Part shown: positions 6,823 through 16,593 of the stretch, one piece after another | Layout: the number at the start of each line of letters is the position of its first letter | Position numbering within the stretch: position 1 is the stretch's first letter | From: Oscillospiraceae bacterium NTUH-002-81 | GTDB lineage: Bacteria > Bacillota > Clostridia > Lachnospirales > Lachnospiraceae | DNA: 64,000 nucleotides | Direction of reading: 5' to 3' | NCBI GenBank assembly: GCA_032620915.1 | Contig: CP136052.1 | Coordinates: forward strand, 2,146,501 to 2,210,500 | Program-made: the position numbers and the translations under genes | The notes under the pieces: model-generated | The model's database searches: none | Told to the model about the DNA's origin: nothing | What the model saw: the letters and a program-made list of their open reading frames with translations, nothing else

Positions 6823-9093
6823 CTACCTGTACACCCTCTCCAACCGGCTTCCCAATCGACTGAGCAGCTCATTGGTGATGGTTCCCGCGCATCCGGCCAT
6901 CTCCTCCGCGGAAATCTCTTCCTTTCCCTGTCTGCCCAGCAGCACAACCTCGTCCCCCCGCTTCACCTTCGGCAGATCCGTCACATCCACCAGCAGCTGA
7001 TCCATACAGATCCGCCCGGCGATGGGCGCGCGTTTGCCTTTGATGAGAACGAAGCCTTTTCCGCAGGACAGGCTTCTGGGAATGCCGTCCGCATAGCCGA
7101 TGGTGACAACGGCGATCCGGGAGGGCTTTACCGCATGAAAACAGCGGCCGTACCCGGCATATTCCCCGGCATCCAGCCTGCGCACCAGCGCCACTCTCGC
7201 GTGAATGGAAAGCACGGGCCGCATGTCACAGGCACGGACGAGCACATCCTCCCGGTTGCTCCTGACCCCCAGCAGGGCAATGCCCGGCCGCACCGCATCC
7301 AGCGGCTCTCCTTCCCGGTTCCAGATGCCATAGCTGCTGAACATATGCCGTCTGCCCGGCTGAATGCCTTTTTGCTCCAGTGCGTCCAACACCTGATGGA
7401 ACCTGGCGATCTGCAAACGGGTGAAGGCCTGGCTGTCCGGCGTCTGCTCATCACTGACACACAGGTGGGTAAAAATGCCCGTGATCTTCACGTGGGGCAG
7501 CTGGTACAGAGCCGCGATCTGGTCAATATCCGCAGCCGCCTCCCCTAGCCGGTGCATGCCCGTATCCACCTTCACCTGCCCTTTCAGGCGATAGCCGGAG
7601 GCTTCCATCTCCCGGCCGTAGGCCGCATCCACCACGGTCTGGGTCAGGCGGTAGCGTTTCAGCAGGCCGAACTGCTCCGGGGAGGTGTACCCCAGCACCA
7701 GAATTTCCCCTTGCACACCACTTCTTCGCAGCTTGCCCCCTTCCCGGACAGAGGCCACACAGAAGGCCTTCACCCCTTCTTTCCGGAGAAGCTTCGCTGC
7801 CGCTTTGGTCCCCATGCCGTAGCCGTCCGCTTTGATGGCAGGCATAAGCGCACAGTCCCCGGGAAGCAACGTTTGCAGTTCCCGCACGTTATGGCGAAAT
7901 GCCGCCTGATCCACCTCCACCCATGCCCGTCCTTTCTGAAACCGGATCTGCCGGTGCAGCTCTGTTAGATGCGCTGTCAGGACAGCCACCAGACCGGCCA
8001 AGAGACAAACCTCCACATAAAATACAGGAGAGCAATTTACCAGAAGAAAACTTATATTTCCGGCTCCAGTAACAGTATTTAACACAGCTTCTATCACCTT
8101 CACGCCGCCACGCACCGCAACGATCATCAGCGGATGCACCACATAGAACGCAGCGGCAAAGGTACGGCATTCCCGTCCCAGCCGTTTTTCCCGGTGGGTG
8201 CGCTCCCGCTTTCCGGCCAGCAGCAGCCGCATCAGGTACCAGAGCACCAGCGGCAGGGTGATGTACATGCTGTCGTGCCTAGGCCAGCCAAGCTTTCGAA
8301 GAAGCAGGCCTTCGCCTGTCAACAATAAAACACTGAAAAGAAAGCCTGTCAACCAGAAACCATGATCAGGCGTTTTGAGGTTCTTCTTTTCATTTTTCTT
8401 TAAAGAAAGGTTTTTCAAAGTCTTTTTTGACTCACTGGAAGTTCTTTTCAAAAATACTCCCAGCATCAAAAACAATGGTGCAAAGAACAGGCCGTTTCTC
8501 GTATAGCTGCTGATGGCAAACAGCTTCCCATAGGCCATTTCCAGCGCAGGCACCTTTGCCGCCAGCCCATAATAACTGTCCCCCAGCAGACCGCAGAGAT
8601 ACAGCAGCACGCTGATGATCCCCACTGTCTCCGCCGACACCCACCGGGAAAGCAGTTTCAGCAGGGTGACCCCCAGCAAAATGGCCGGGAGATACCAGAG
8701 ATGATAAAAGGTGCCGTCAAAAGCCACCGCTTTTAAAAGCTTCCCGACACCTTCCAGCGTACCGGCCAGTCCTGCACTACCCGCACGGCCCGCGCCAACC
8801 ACATTCCGCAGCTGATCTGCATACACGTTCACCGGCAGATACAACAGCATCGCCAGTCCGTACAGCTGAGACGTTTTCTTCACGAGACGCCCGTATGCAC
8901 CGTCGGAAGTCTTCTCCCAGAACCGGGATACGCCGAAATACCCTGTAACACAGAAGAAAAAAGGAACCGCGATTCTGCCGATGATGTGCACCAGTACAAA
9001 ATCCGCCGGTTCCCATACCGATTGCAGGGGCCAGGTGTGGATGGCGGCCACCAGAAAAGCAGCCACCACCCGAAACTCGTCAATCCACAGCAT
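6823..9093 (-). CDS. vanT: VanT-like membrane-bound serine/alanine racemase
   Basis: A 756-residue fusion. Residues 1 to about 385 form an acyltransferase-3-type membrane domain of some ten helices, starting MLWIDEFRVVAAFLVAAIHT. Residues from about 388 form a fold-III PLP alanine-racemase domain. The PLP lysine is in MPAIKADGYGMG, the second catalytic tyrosine region is EYAGYGRCFHA, and the C-terminal block is TITNELLSRLGSR. This architecture is that of VanT, which makes D-Ser for D-Ala-D-Ser peptidoglycan precursors in VanC/E/G-type glycopeptide resistance. Its start lies inside the end of the VanG-like ligase gene (14-base overlap), so translation is probably coupled. Whether it racemises Ser or Ala cannot be read from sequence. 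Confidence 0.85.
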   Translation of the reverse strand: MLWIDEFRVVAAFLVAAIHTWPLQSVWEPADFVLVHIIGRIAVPFFFCVTGYFGVSRFWEKTSDGAYGRLVKKTSQLYGLAMLLYLPVNVYADQLRNVVGAGRAGSAGLAGTLEGVGKLLKAVAFDGTFYHLWYLPAILLGVTLLKLLSRWVSAETVGIISVLLYLCGLLGDSYYGLAAKVPALEMAYGKLFAISSYTRNGLFFAPLFLMLGVFLKRTSSESKKTLKNLSLKKNEKKNLKTPDHGFWLTGFLFSVLLLTGEGLLLRKLGWPRHDSMYITLPLVLWYLMRLLLAGKRERTHREKRLGRECRTFAAAFYVVHPLMIVAVRGGVKVIEAVLNTVTGAGNISFLLVNCSPVFYVEVCLLAGLVAVLTAHLTELHRQIRFQKGRAWVEVDQAAFRHNVRELQTLLPGDCALMPAIKADGYGMGTKAAAKLLRKEGVKAFCVASVREGGKLRRSGVQGEILVLGYTSPEQFGLLKRYRLTQTVVDAAYGREMEASGYRLKGQVKVDTGMHRLGEAAADIDQIAALYQLPHVKITGIFTHLCVSDEQTPDSQAFTRLQIARFHQVLDALEQKGIQPGRRHMFSSYGIWNREGEPLDAVRPGIALLGVRSNREDVLVRACDMRPVLSIHARVALVRRLDAGEYAGYGRCFHAVKPSRIAVVTIGYADGIPRSLSCGKGFVLIKGKRAPIAGRICMDQLLVDVTDLPKVKRGDEVVLLGRQGKEEISAEEMAGCAGTITNELLSRLGSRLERVYR

Positions 9094-10324
9094 CTTTATT
9101 TGCCCCCTGCCCTGTCGTCATAACCGCTTTTCTTCCGCTGCGCCTGTCTTTTGTCACCTCTGTTCCCGTGTTTTCCTGCTGATCTCCTTCCGGCCTCTGC
9201 GCAGACTGTTTCGTGTTCTTTTCTCCTTGCAGCACATCTGCTTCCGCCTGCGACTGTACACCGCATCCCGTTTTTTCTCCAACCGCCTCCTCCAGCAGCA
9301 TCCGTACCCAGTCCGGGAATTCCAGCCCCACCCGGGCCAGCATGTTGGGATACCGGCTATGTAACGTGCAGCCGGGGATGGTGTTGACCTCGTTGAATAT
9401 GATCTCCCCCTTGCTTTTCAGGAACATGTCCACCCGGGCAAAGCCTCCACAGCCCAGCGCCCGGTACAGCCGGGCCGCCGTGCGGCGGATCTCCTCCGCT
9501 TTTTCTGCCGGGATCCGGGCCGGTACGTGGATCTGAGAGGTTTTCAATGTATATTTTTCCTCATAATCAAAGAAGCCGCCGGACAGCTCGATCTCGTCTA
9601 CCACACCGATGGTCAGCTGCTTCGTGCCCAGCACGGCACAGCCCACCTCGAAGCCGTCGATGGCTTCCTCCAGCTCCACCTCCGTGTCGTAGGCAAAGGC
9701 ATCCGCCACCGCTTTTCGAAGCGTTTCCGGCGAGGACACCCGGCTGATGCCAAAGGAAGAGCCTGCCCGGATGGGCTTTACAAACAGCGGATAGCCGATC
9801 TCCCGGGCCAGCAGCTCTGCCCGGTCTGCCTCCCAGGGGCCGCAAATCCGCGCCGACCGGGGTACCCGGATGCCTGCCTGCTCTGCCACCCGATGGGCCA
9901 GCTCCTTGTCCATGCAAAGGGCAGAGGCCAGCAGGCCACAGCCCGCCACCGGAATACCCGCCAGCGCAAATACCCCCTGCACCGTACCGTCCTCTCCGTT
10001 TTTGCCGTGCAGCACCGGGAAAGCCCCGTCCAGGGGCAATTCTCTTGTGCCCGTTTTTTCAAATATCAGCAAACCGTGCACCCGGGGACTGGGGCTTACC
10101 GCACAGGACGTGCACATTTCCGGCTGGTTCCACCGATCCTGGGGAATGCAGGCATAGGGGCCGGTGTACACATACCACTCTCCTTCTGCTGTAATGCCCA
10201 CCGGCACCACCTCATATGCTGCCTGATCAATGCTTTTTAACACGGCAAAGGCCGACTGCAGGGACACCTTATACTCCGGGGAACGCCCGCCAAACAATAC
10301 TGCAATTTTCTTTCTGTCTTTCAT
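9080..10324 (-). CDS. vanG: VanG-like D-alanine--D-serine (or D-Ala) ligase
   Basis: A 414-residue ATP-grasp ligase. The N-terminus is IAVLFGGRSPEYKVSLQSAF; the EYKVSLQSA form is typical of VanG/VanC-type ligases. The ATP-grasp region has FVKPIRAGSSFGISRV. The omega-loop reads EKYTLKTSQIHVPARI and the metal site FNEVNTIPGCTLHSRYP, both close to VanG. These suggest D-Ser as second substrate, though D-Ala is not excluded. After residue 350 comes a hydrophilic, low-complexity tail of about 60 residues not usual in the family. The ATG at 10324 follows AAGGAGA. It pairs with the VanT-like racemase; no vanXY or vanRS is seen nearby. Confidence 0.85.
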   Translation of the reverse strand: MKDRKKIAVLFGGRSPEYKVSLQSAFAVLKSIDQAAYEVVPVGITAEGEWYVYTGPYACIPQDRWNQPEMCTSCAVSPSPRVHGLLIFEKTGTRELPLDGAFPVLHGKNGEDGTVQGVFALAGIPVAGCGLLASALCMDKELAHRVAEQAGIRVPRSARICGPWEADRAELLAREIGYPLFVKPIRAGSSFGISRVSSPETLRKAVADAFAYDTEVELEEAIDGFEVGCAVLGTKQLTIGVVDEIELSGGFFDYEEKYTLKTSQIHVPARIPAEKAEEIRRTAARLYRALGCGGFARVDMFLKSKGEIIFNEVNTIPGCTLHSRYPNMLARVGLEFPDWVRMLLEEAVGEKTGCGVQSQAEADVLQGEKNTKQSAQRPEGDQQENTGTEVTKDRRSGRKAVMTTGQGANKDAVD

Positions 10325-10496
10325 CTGTTGTCTCCTTCTTTCCGGCAATGGCCTCTCTGCCATCGCTTCTATACACAGCATAGTGGAAAGATTTTAGGAT
10401 TCCGAAAAGGGAAAATTGGGAATTTATTAAGAAATAGCGAACAATTCTTAAGACCACTGCTACAGCGCCGGCTAAAAAATCTGAAAAAAGCCCAAA

Positions 10497-10524
10497 AAAG
10501 AACAGTCCCTAAAGACTGTTCTTT
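10497..10524 (-). terminator. Terminator after queA
   Basis: AAAGAACAGTC (10497-10507) pairs perfectly with GACTGTTCTTT (10514-10524) around a six-base loop. Reading leftwards it is followed by a T run. It closes the pheS-pheT-queA transcript. The rest of the 10325-10571 gap shows no gene. Confidence 0.85.
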
Positions 10525-10571
10525 CGATTTTTATATATAACACATGGTTCGTTCTTTTGTCGCGAACCGTT

Positions 10572-11597
10572 TTACATAATGAACATGGCGTCGCCGAAGG
10601 AAAAGAACCGATACCGCTCTTTCACGGCTTCCTCATAGGCGTTCATGATGTTTTCCTTCCCGGCCAGGGCGGACACCAGCATAAGCAGGGTGGACTCCGG
10701 CAAGTGGAAATTGGTGATCAAAGCGTCAATGACCTTGAACTGGTAGCCCGGATAGATGAAGATGTCTGTCCAGCCGCTGGTGGCTTTTAACTTTCCATCC
10801 TCTCCCACGGCGGATTCCAGTGTCCGGCAGCTGGTGGTGCCCACGGCGATGACCCGGCCGCCTGCTGCCTTCGTATCGTTGATGAGCTTCGCCTGATCTT
10901 CTTCAATGAAGAAATATTCTGAATGCATATGATGTTCAGTCACATCCTCCACCTTGACCGGCCGGAAGGTGCCAAGTCCCACATGCAACGTCACATGGGC
11001 GATCTTCACGCCCTTTTCCTCGATCTGGTGCAGCAGTTCCGGGGTAAAATGCAGCCCCGCTGTAGGCGCTGCCGCAGAGCCGTCATGCTTCGCATAGACG
11101 GTCTGATACCGGTTCTTGTCCTTGAGCTGATGGGTAATGTAAGGCGGCAGGGGCATCTGGCCCAGCTGATCCAGAATTTCCTCAAAAATACCGTCGTAGG
11201 TGAATTTGATCAAACGGTTGCCCTCATCCACCACGTCCAGCACTTCTCCCGTGAGAAGACCGTCGCCGAAGGAAATCTTCGTGCCCGGCTTTGCCTTTTT
11301 GCCCGGTTTCACCAGCGTCTCCCACACATCTCCTTCTCTGCGTTTCAGCAGAAGAATCTCGATCTTGGCCTGGGTACCCTCTTTGGCCCCGTACAGGCGG
11401 GCGGGAATAACCTTGGTGTTGTTGATGACCAGGCAGTCGCCCGGGTTGAGATATTCTACAATGTCCCGAAAGATCCGATGCTCCCGCGCGCCGGTCTTCC
11501 GATCCAGCACGAGAAGTCTCGAACTGGACCGGTCTTCCAGCGGATCCTGGGCGATCAGCTCTTTGGGCAGATCAAAGTAAAAATCCGATGTTTTCAT
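10572..11597 (-). CDS. queA: tRNA preQ1(34) S-adenosylmethionine ribosyltransferase-isomerase
   Basis: A 341-residue full-length QueA. It transfers and rearranges the ribosyl part of SAM onto preQ1 in the tRNA wobble position, giving epoxyqueuosine. Signature blocks are [18 protein letters not shown] at the N-terminus, [35 protein letters not shown] and the C-terminal [17 protein letters not shown]. It starts 17 bases after pheT and is probably read from the pheS promoter. Having queA behind a T-box-controlled pheST set links tRNA modification with synthetase expression, but only by co-transcription. Confidence 0.97.
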   Translation of the reverse strand: MKTSDFYFDLPKELIAQDPLEDRSSSRLLVLDRKTGAREHRIFRDIVEYLNPGDCLVINNTKVIPARLYGAKEGTQAKIEILLLKRREGDVWETLVKPGKKAKPGTKISFGDGLLTGEVLDVVDEGNRLIKFTYDGIFEEILDQLGQMPLPPYITHQLKDKNRYQTVYAKHDGSAAAPTAGLHFTPELLHQIEEKGVKIAHVTLHVGLGTFRPVKVEDVTEHHMHSEYFFIEEDQAKLINDTKAAGGRVIAVGTTSCRTLESAVGEDGKLKATSGWTDIFIYPGYQFKVIDALITNFHLPESTLLMLVSALAGKENIMNAYEEAVKERYRFFSFGDAMFIM

Positions 11598-11614
11598 TTC
11601 TTATATGCTCCTTA

Positions 11615-14035
11615 TTACTGTCTGAGCTCAATGCCCATGCCTTCCAGGGCTTTTAAGATCTTGTTCATGGCACTGGTGATCTCACTCTCCTCCAGCGTCT
11701 TTTCCTTGGAACGGAATACGATGGAGTAAGCCAGGGACTTGAAGCCCCGCTTGATCTGGCTGCCCTCATAGATATCGAACAGCTGATAGCTTTCCAGATG
11801 GGCGCCGCCGCACTTCTCAATGACAGCCTCGATCTCGCCTGCCAGGATCGCTTTCGGCACAACCATGGAAATGTCTCTCGTCACAGCCGGATACTTGGCA
11901 ATGCCCTCGTACTTGCGGTCGAAGGATGCGTAAGGCAGGATTTCCGGCATATCCAGCACAGCCACGTAAGCCCGCTCGCCGATGCCGTAGGTATCTGCAA
12001 CGGTGGGATGGATCTCACCCAGATAGCCGATGACGGTTCCGTCATAAATGATGTTGGCCTGTCTGCCCGGATGCAGGAACGGTTTGCCTGCTTTCGGATC
12101 ATAGGTCTCTTTTTTCTTCATGCCGATCTTGTCCAGGAATTCCTCTACCACGCCCTTCATGGTGTAGAAATCTCCCTCGCCGTACATGCCAAGGGTAAAC
12201 TGCATCCGCTCATCCGGCAGCTCCTTCAACGGCAGCTCACCCGGAATGTAGATGTTGCCCATCTCATACAGGCGCACGTCTTTGTTTCTCCGGTTATAGT
12301 TGGTGGCCAGAGAAGTCAGCATGCCGTTCAGGGATGTGGTACGCATGATGCTGAAATCCTCACCCAGCGGGTTGGAAATGGTGATGGCACGGCGCATGGG
12401 ATCGTCAGCCGGCAGCAGTAATTTATCAAATACCTTGGGGCTTTCGAAGGAATAGCTCATGCCCTGACTGAAACCACAGAATTCTGCGATATCTCTTGCC
12501 ACTGCCTCAATGCGCATCTTGAAGGACAGTTTTCCTGTGGTCGCCTCGCCGGAAGGAAGGGTGGTCGGAATGTTGGCATAGCCGTAAAATCTTGCCACTT
12601 CCTCTGCCAGGTCAGCCGGACGCAGCAGATCCTGTCTCCAGGACGGAACGATGACCTCGGACGTCTCCTCGTCAAAGCCCAGGTCAATTTTCTTGAAGTA
12701 GCCGATCATGGTGTCGCGGTCCACGTTTGTGCCCAGCAGACGGTTCACATAATCCGCATCAAAGGGTACCCGGTTGCCGGTGCGCACCTTGCTGTATACG
12801 TCTACCACACCGCCCACAACCTCACCGGCGCCCAGCTCTTCCACCAGCTGGCAGGCACGGTTGATGGCTTCCATGGCCGTGTTGGGATCCAGACCCTTCT
12901 CGAACTTGGAGGAAGCATCGGTACGAAGACCTACCTTTTTGCTGGAAAGACGGATGTTGGTGCCGTCGAAGCAGGCTGCCTCAAAGAGCATGGTGTGTAC
13001 GTTTTCCGTGATCATGGAGTTCTCACCGCCCATGATACCGGCAATGCCCACGGCCTTGTCTGCATCGCAGATCATGAGCACGGAGCTGTCCACGGTGCGC
13101 TCCTGGCCGTCCAGGGTGGTGAATTTCTCGCCATCCTCTGCCCGGCGGACGATGATCTGATGACCGGCGATGGTATCCAGATCGTAAGCGTGCATGGGCT
13201 GTCCATACTCTTCCATGATGTAGTTGGTGATATCTACCACGTTATTGATGGGACGGATGCCATGGGCCGCCAGCCGTCTCTGCATCCACACCGGCGACGG
13301 TGCAAATTTGATGTTCTTTACCACCCGGGCACAGTATCTGGGGCAGAGATCCTTGTCCTCTACCTTCACTTTGATGTAGTCGTTCACATCCTCGCTGTTG
13401 CCGGTCTCGGTGATCACCGGCGGATAGAAATCCTTGTGGAAAGTAGCTGCTGCCTCTCTTGCCAGGCCGATGACGGAGAAGCAGTCTACTCGGTTGGAGG
13501 TGATCTCGTACTCTACCACCACATCATGCAGGCCCAGCGCCTCGATGGCGTCACTGCCCACAACCGCGTCATCTCCGAAAATATAGATGCCGTACTCCGG
13601 TGCCTCCGGGTACATATCTCTGCTGGAGCCCAGCTCCTCGATGGAGCAGAGCATACCGTTGGACTCCACGCCGCGCAGCTTGCCTTTTTTGATCTTGATG
13701 CCGCCCGGGGTCTTCTTGCCGTCATGGCCGCCAGCCACCCGGCCGCCGTCCAGAACAACGGGAACCTTGTCCCCTTCTTTTACGTTGGGCGCACCGGTGA
13801 CGATCTGGATCGGTTCTTCCTGACCGATATTGACCTGACAGATAATGAGCTTATCTGCATCCGGGTGCTTCTCTATTTTCACAATCTGTCCGATGATGAT
13901 CTTGTCCAGATCTGCATCGAACTTCTCATATCCCTCTACCTTGGAACCGGACAGTGTCATGGCATCTGCGAACTCCTGCGCCTCCACGTCAAGATCCGGA
14001 ACATATGCTTTGATCCATGCTAATGATGTATTCAT
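11615..14035 (-). CDS. pheT: Phenylalanyl-tRNA synthetase beta subunit
   Basis: An 806-residue beta chain of the heterotetrameric Phe-tRNA synthetase. The order of domains is the usual one. There is an EMAP-like tRNA-binding region (IVKIEKHPDADKLIICQVNI, near 50), B3/B4 editing domains around 200-400 (including GIRPINNVVDITNYIMEEYG), a B5 domain and a catalytic-like core. The C-terminal FDX-ACB domain contains YPAVTRDISMVVP. It follows pheS by 18 bases. Length and motifs are intact. Confidence 0.97.
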   Translation of the reverse strand: MNTSLAWIKAYVPDLDVEAQEFADAMTLSGSKVEGYEKFDADLDKIIIGQIVKIEKHPDADKLIICQVNIGQEEPIQIVTGAPNVKEGDKVPVVLDGGRVAGGHDGKKTPGGIKIKKGKLRGVESNGMLCSIEELGSSRDMYPEAPEYGIYIFGDDAVVGSDAIEALGLHDVVVEYEITSNRVDCFSVIGLAREAAATFHKDFYPPVITETGNSEDVNDYIKVKVEDKDLCPRYCARVVKNIKFAPSPVWMQRRLAAHGIRPINNVVDITNYIMEEYGQPMHAYDLDTIAGHQIIVRRAEDGEKFTTLDGQERTVDSSVLMICDADKAVGIAGIMGGENSMITENVHTMLFEAACFDGTNIRLSSKKVGLRTDASSKFEKGLDPNTAMEAINRACQLVEELGAGEVVGGVVDVYSKVRTGNRVPFDADYVNRLLGTNVDRDTMIGYFKKIDLGFDEETSEVIVPSWRQDLLRPADLAEEVARFYGYANIPTTLPSGEATTGKLSFKMRIEAVARDIAEFCGFSQGMSYSFESPKVFDKLLLPADDPMRRAITISNPLGEDFSIMRTTSLNGMLTSLATNYNRRNKDVRLYEMGNIYIPGELPLKELPDERMQFTLGMYGEGDFYTMKGVVEEFLDKIGMKKKETYDPKAGKPFLHPGRQANIIYDGTVIGYLGEIHPTVADTYGIGERAYVAVLDMPEILPYASFDRKYEGIAKYPAVTRDISMVVPKAILAGEIEAVIEKCGGAHLESYQLFDIYEGSQIKRGFKSLAYSIVFRSKEKTLEESEITSAMNKILKALEGMGIELRQ

Positions 14036-14053
14036 CTGTTCTTCCTCCCTTTC

Positions 14054-15073
14054 CTAGAACTGCTTCAGGAAACGCATGTCATTCTCGTACAGCAGTCTCA
14101 TGTCGTCGATCTCATATTTCAGCAGCGCGATTCGCTCCAGGCCCACACCGAAAGCAAAGCCGGTGTACTCCTCCGGGTCGATGCCGCACATCTCAAATAC
14201 GTGAGGATGTACCATACCGCAGCCCAGGATCTCGATCCAGCCCTCGCCCTTACAGAACCGGCAGCCCTTGCCGCCGCACTTGAAGCAGGACACATCCATC
14301 TCTGCACTGGGCTCCGTGAACGGGAAGTGATGGGGGCGGAATTTGGTCTTCGTATTCTCACCGAACAGCTCCTTGGCAAATACCTCCAGGGTGCCTTTCA
14401 GGTCTGCAAAGGTGATATTCTTGTCCACCACCAGTCCCTCGATCTGATGGAAGGACGGGGAATGGGTGGCATCCACCTCATCGGCACGGAACACTCTGCC
14501 GGGGGCGATCATACGGATGGGAAGCTTGCCCTGCTCCATGATCCGCGCCTGTACCGGGGAGGTCTGGGTTCTCAGTACGATGTCCTTGTTGATATAGAAC
14601 GTATCCTGCTCATCCTTGGCCGGATGGTTGGCCGGGATATTCAGTTTTTCAAAGTTGTACAGGTCATACTCCACCTCGGGGCCTTCCACTACTTCGTAGC
14701 CCATGCCAACGAAAATCCGCTGTACCTCTTCCAGGGCGATGGTGTTGGGATGCCGGTGTCCCACGTTATTCTTCTTGGCAGGGAGGGTCACATCGATGAC
14801 CTCATTCTTTAACTTCTCTTCTCTGGCCGCTGCCTCCATGCGCTTCTTCGTCTCTTCCAGTGCTTTCTCGATCTCCGCACGGGTCTCATTCACCATCTGG
14901 CCGATGATGGGACGCTCCTTGGCATCCACTTCCTTCATGCTCTTCAATACAGCCGTCAGCTCACCCTTTTTGCCAAGGAAAGCGACACGCACGTCATTGA
15001 GCTTCTCCAGCGCATCGGAAGACTGGATCTGCTTCAGTGCTTCTTCCTTGATGCTGTTCAGCTTATCTCTCAT
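14054..15073 (-). CDS. pheS: Phenylalanyl-tRNA synthetase alpha subunit
   Basis: A 339-residue alpha chain with an N-terminal coiled-coil arm (residues 1-90) and the class II aminoacylation core. Class II motif 2 is seen in [20 protein letters not shown] and the [13 protein letters not shown] block; motif 3 is [31 protein letters not shown] contains four cysteines, a zinc-site-like insertion found in many Firmicutes. It is the first gene of pheS-pheT-queA, downstream of a T-box leader. Confidence 0.97.
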   Translation of the reverse strand: MRDKLNSIKEEALKQIQSSDALEKLNDVRVAFLGKKGELTAVLKSMKEVDAKERPIIGQMVNETRAEIEKALEETKKRMEAAAREEKLKNEVIDVTLPAKKNNVGHRHPNTIALEEVQRIFVGMGYEVVEGPEVEYDLYNFEKLNIPANHPAKDEQDTFYINKDIVLRTQTSPVQARIMEQGKLPIRMIAPGRVFRADEVDATHSPSFHQIEGLVVDKNITFADLKGTLEVFAKELFGENTKTKFRPHHFPFTEPSAEMDVSCFKCGGKGCRFCKGEGWIEILGCGMVHPHVFEMCGIDPEEYTGFAFGVGLERIALLKYEIDDMRLLYENDMRFLKQF

Positions 15074-15109
15074 TTCTTTTTTCTCCTCTCATACTTGTTT
15101 GGCATACGC

Positions 15110-15195
15110 AACAGTTCCGTCGCACATTCGCAAAACCGCATCTGTCGATGCTCTCCGCCGCTTACACGGCTCCTTTTTTGCTCATTATCTTGCGC
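15110..15195. repeat. Dispersed intergenic repeat, copy B
   Basis: Between the pheS start and the T-box terminator lies a stretch related to the minus strand of the 6647-6814 element. Shared parts are CAGTTC, then CATTCGCAAAACCGCATCTG, CGATGCT, TCCGC and a distal TTTGCTCAT. Because it lies in the pheS leader, it becomes part of the mRNA 5' region. Confidence 0.5.
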
Positions 15196-15203
15196 ATAAG
15201 AAA

Positions 15204-15440
15204 GACCCCGTCCCAAAGAGGGACGAGGTCATCGCGGTACCACCCTGATTCCCGGACGCTGTCCGGGCACTTGTTCTGCGTAACGGGCAGATAAACCGTC
15301 ATCCCCTACTGCTTTCAGGGACGAAGCTCCGGTGGGAAATTCAACTGCTCTCTGCACCCGGGAGGACTTCCAGCCGATGATCCTCTCTCTCTGTCGGAAA
15401 AAAACAGTCTACTGTGCACCTTCATTGCCTGTCATATATG
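15204..15440 (-). ncRNA. T-box riboswitch leader of pheS
   Basis: On the minus strand the conserved T-box sequence AGGGTGGTACCGCG spans about 15233-15246. It is followed by the terminator hairpin (15204-15230), in which GACCTCGTCCC pairs with GGGACGGGGTC, and then a T-rich run. Uncharged tRNA-Phe would pair with the T-box region and favour the antiterminator. Stem I lies upstream, including an AGAGAG stretch near 15387. A TTC triplet in a GAATTTCCCACC context is a possible specifier, but its position was not proven by folding. Confidence 0.88.
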
Positions 15441-15500
15441 TTGTATATGATTCCATTCGCCGCTCATCATCCATGCCAGCATGATGACTCGCATGCGCTC

Positions 15501-15528
15501 ATTATATCACACCCACCCCACTTGTCAA
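15501..15528 (-). promoter_or_regulatory. pheS-T-box promoter
   Basis: Consensus TTGACA (15523-15528) and TATAAT (15501-15506), read on the minus strand, are 16 bases apart. The promoter lies inside the last codons of the PHP gene, and its -10 box covers that gene's stop codon. Confidence 0.8.
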
Positions 15529-16245
15529 GGATTTTCCGGTGAGCGCTTCCAGCACATCCGCCGGTTTTGCGGAAGCCGCCGTCAGAAACTGCTCCCGCTC
15601 ATGGATGTGCTCCAGATAATGGGCATCGGAATCGTGGATGATCTTACAGCCATTCAGATAGGGATTTTCCTCCTTCAATCGCTCCAGATCGTCCAGATTG
15701 GCCACCTCGGCACAGGTAAAATGACTGTCCGAGGGAATGAAACCCAGATTGTGCAGCAGGCTGTTGGAATTCTTGTCGATGTGGGCAGGGATCATGACGC
15801 CGCCGAACTGCTCCACGATGTCCTGCGCCGCCGAAAAGGTGATCTGGGTACTGCTGATGAGCAGATATTCCACCTTGCCCGCCGGTTCGTCGTTCTCATT
15901 GTAAATGATCTGCCGCCCGAACAGGTCTTCCCGGTTGGGAAAAGGCAGCAGCCGCTCATACACATAGGCATCAAAATCCATGGCCCGGGAAAGCTCCGGG
16001 AACAGGCACAGCACATGCACCTCCTCCATGGTCGTCAGCTCCATGCCCGGGATAACGGAAATCCCGTACTCCTGTGCCGCTTTCATGATGGCCGGACAGT
16101 TTTTGCACGAATTATGGTCTGTCAGCGCGATCACATCCAGCCCTTTTAAGGCCGCCATCCCGACGATGTTGGCCGGGGTCATATCCTCATCTCCGCAGGG
16201 GGAGAGGCAGGAATGGATGTGCAGGTCATAGGCAAACTCAGGCAT
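15502..16245 (-). CDS. PHP-domain metal-dependent phosphoesterase
   Basis: A 247-residue PHP-family protein. Metal-ligand motifs are in order: YDLHIHSCLSPCGDEDMTP, IALTDHNSCKNCPA, IPGMELTTMEEVHVL, a central MIPAHIDK and the C-terminal HDSDAHYLEHI. Such proteins hydrolyse phosphoester bonds in nucleotides or sugar phosphates; the exact substrate is unknown. It overlaps the upstream DRTGG gene by eight bases. It is the last gene of the hydrogenase-like signalling operon, which suggests a signalling or nucleotide role. Confidence 0.85.
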   Translation of the reverse strand: MPEFAYDLHIHSCLSPCGDEDMTPANIVGMAALKGLDVIALTDHNSCKNCPAIMKAAQEYGISVIPGMELTTMEEVHVLCLFPELSRAMDFDAYVYERLLPFPNREDLFGRQIIYNENDEPAGKVEYLLISSTQITFSAAQDIVEQFGGVMIPAHIDKNSNSLLHNLGFIPSDSHFTCAEVANLDDLERLKEENPYLNGCKIIHDSDAHYLEHIHEREQFLTAASAKPADVLEALTGKSLTSGVGVI

Positions 16246-16573
16246 CCAGAAGCCTCTGTACCTTTAATGCTGCATCGAACACCGGCTCTGCCGTCTGAAA
16301 AACTGTGATCCCCTGCTGTACAGCCTTCTGCAGGCACGTGTCGTCCAGCTTCATCCCTTCTGCCAGCACAATGCAGGCCACCTCTGTCAGCACTGCCACC
16401 GCCAGGGTGTTCATGTTGGCCATGACGGTCACCCAGCAGCTGCCTGCCGGGGCTTTTCCCATGGCAACGCTCAAAAGATCGCAGCAAAACGGCTTGGTGA
16501 TCTCCGCGTCCAAATTGTCCCCGGTATTTTCCACTTTAAAAAGTTTTTTGTCCATCAAATCTCTGACTGTCAT
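16238..16573 (-). CDS. DRTGG-domain protein
   Basis: A 111-residue protein resembling stand-alone DRTGG domains. It begins MTVRDLMDKKLFKVENTG. The core, FCCDLLSVAMGKAPAGSCWV, followed by NTLAVAVLTEVACIVLAEG, is characteristic. DRTGG domains are thought to bind small ligands or nucleotides and often neighbour CBS domains. It lies 20 bases after the hydrogenase-like gene and overlaps the PHP gene. A second DRTGG-like protein is at the operon's start (18517-18873). Confidence 0.75.
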   Translation of the reverse strand: MTVRDLMDKKLFKVENTGDNLDAEITKPFCCDLLSVAMGKAPAGSCWVTVMANMNTLAVAVLTEVACIVLAEGMKLDDTCLQKAVQQGITVFQTAEPVFDAALKVQRLLDA

Positions 16574-16593
16574 ACTGATCCTTTCTCCATTCC

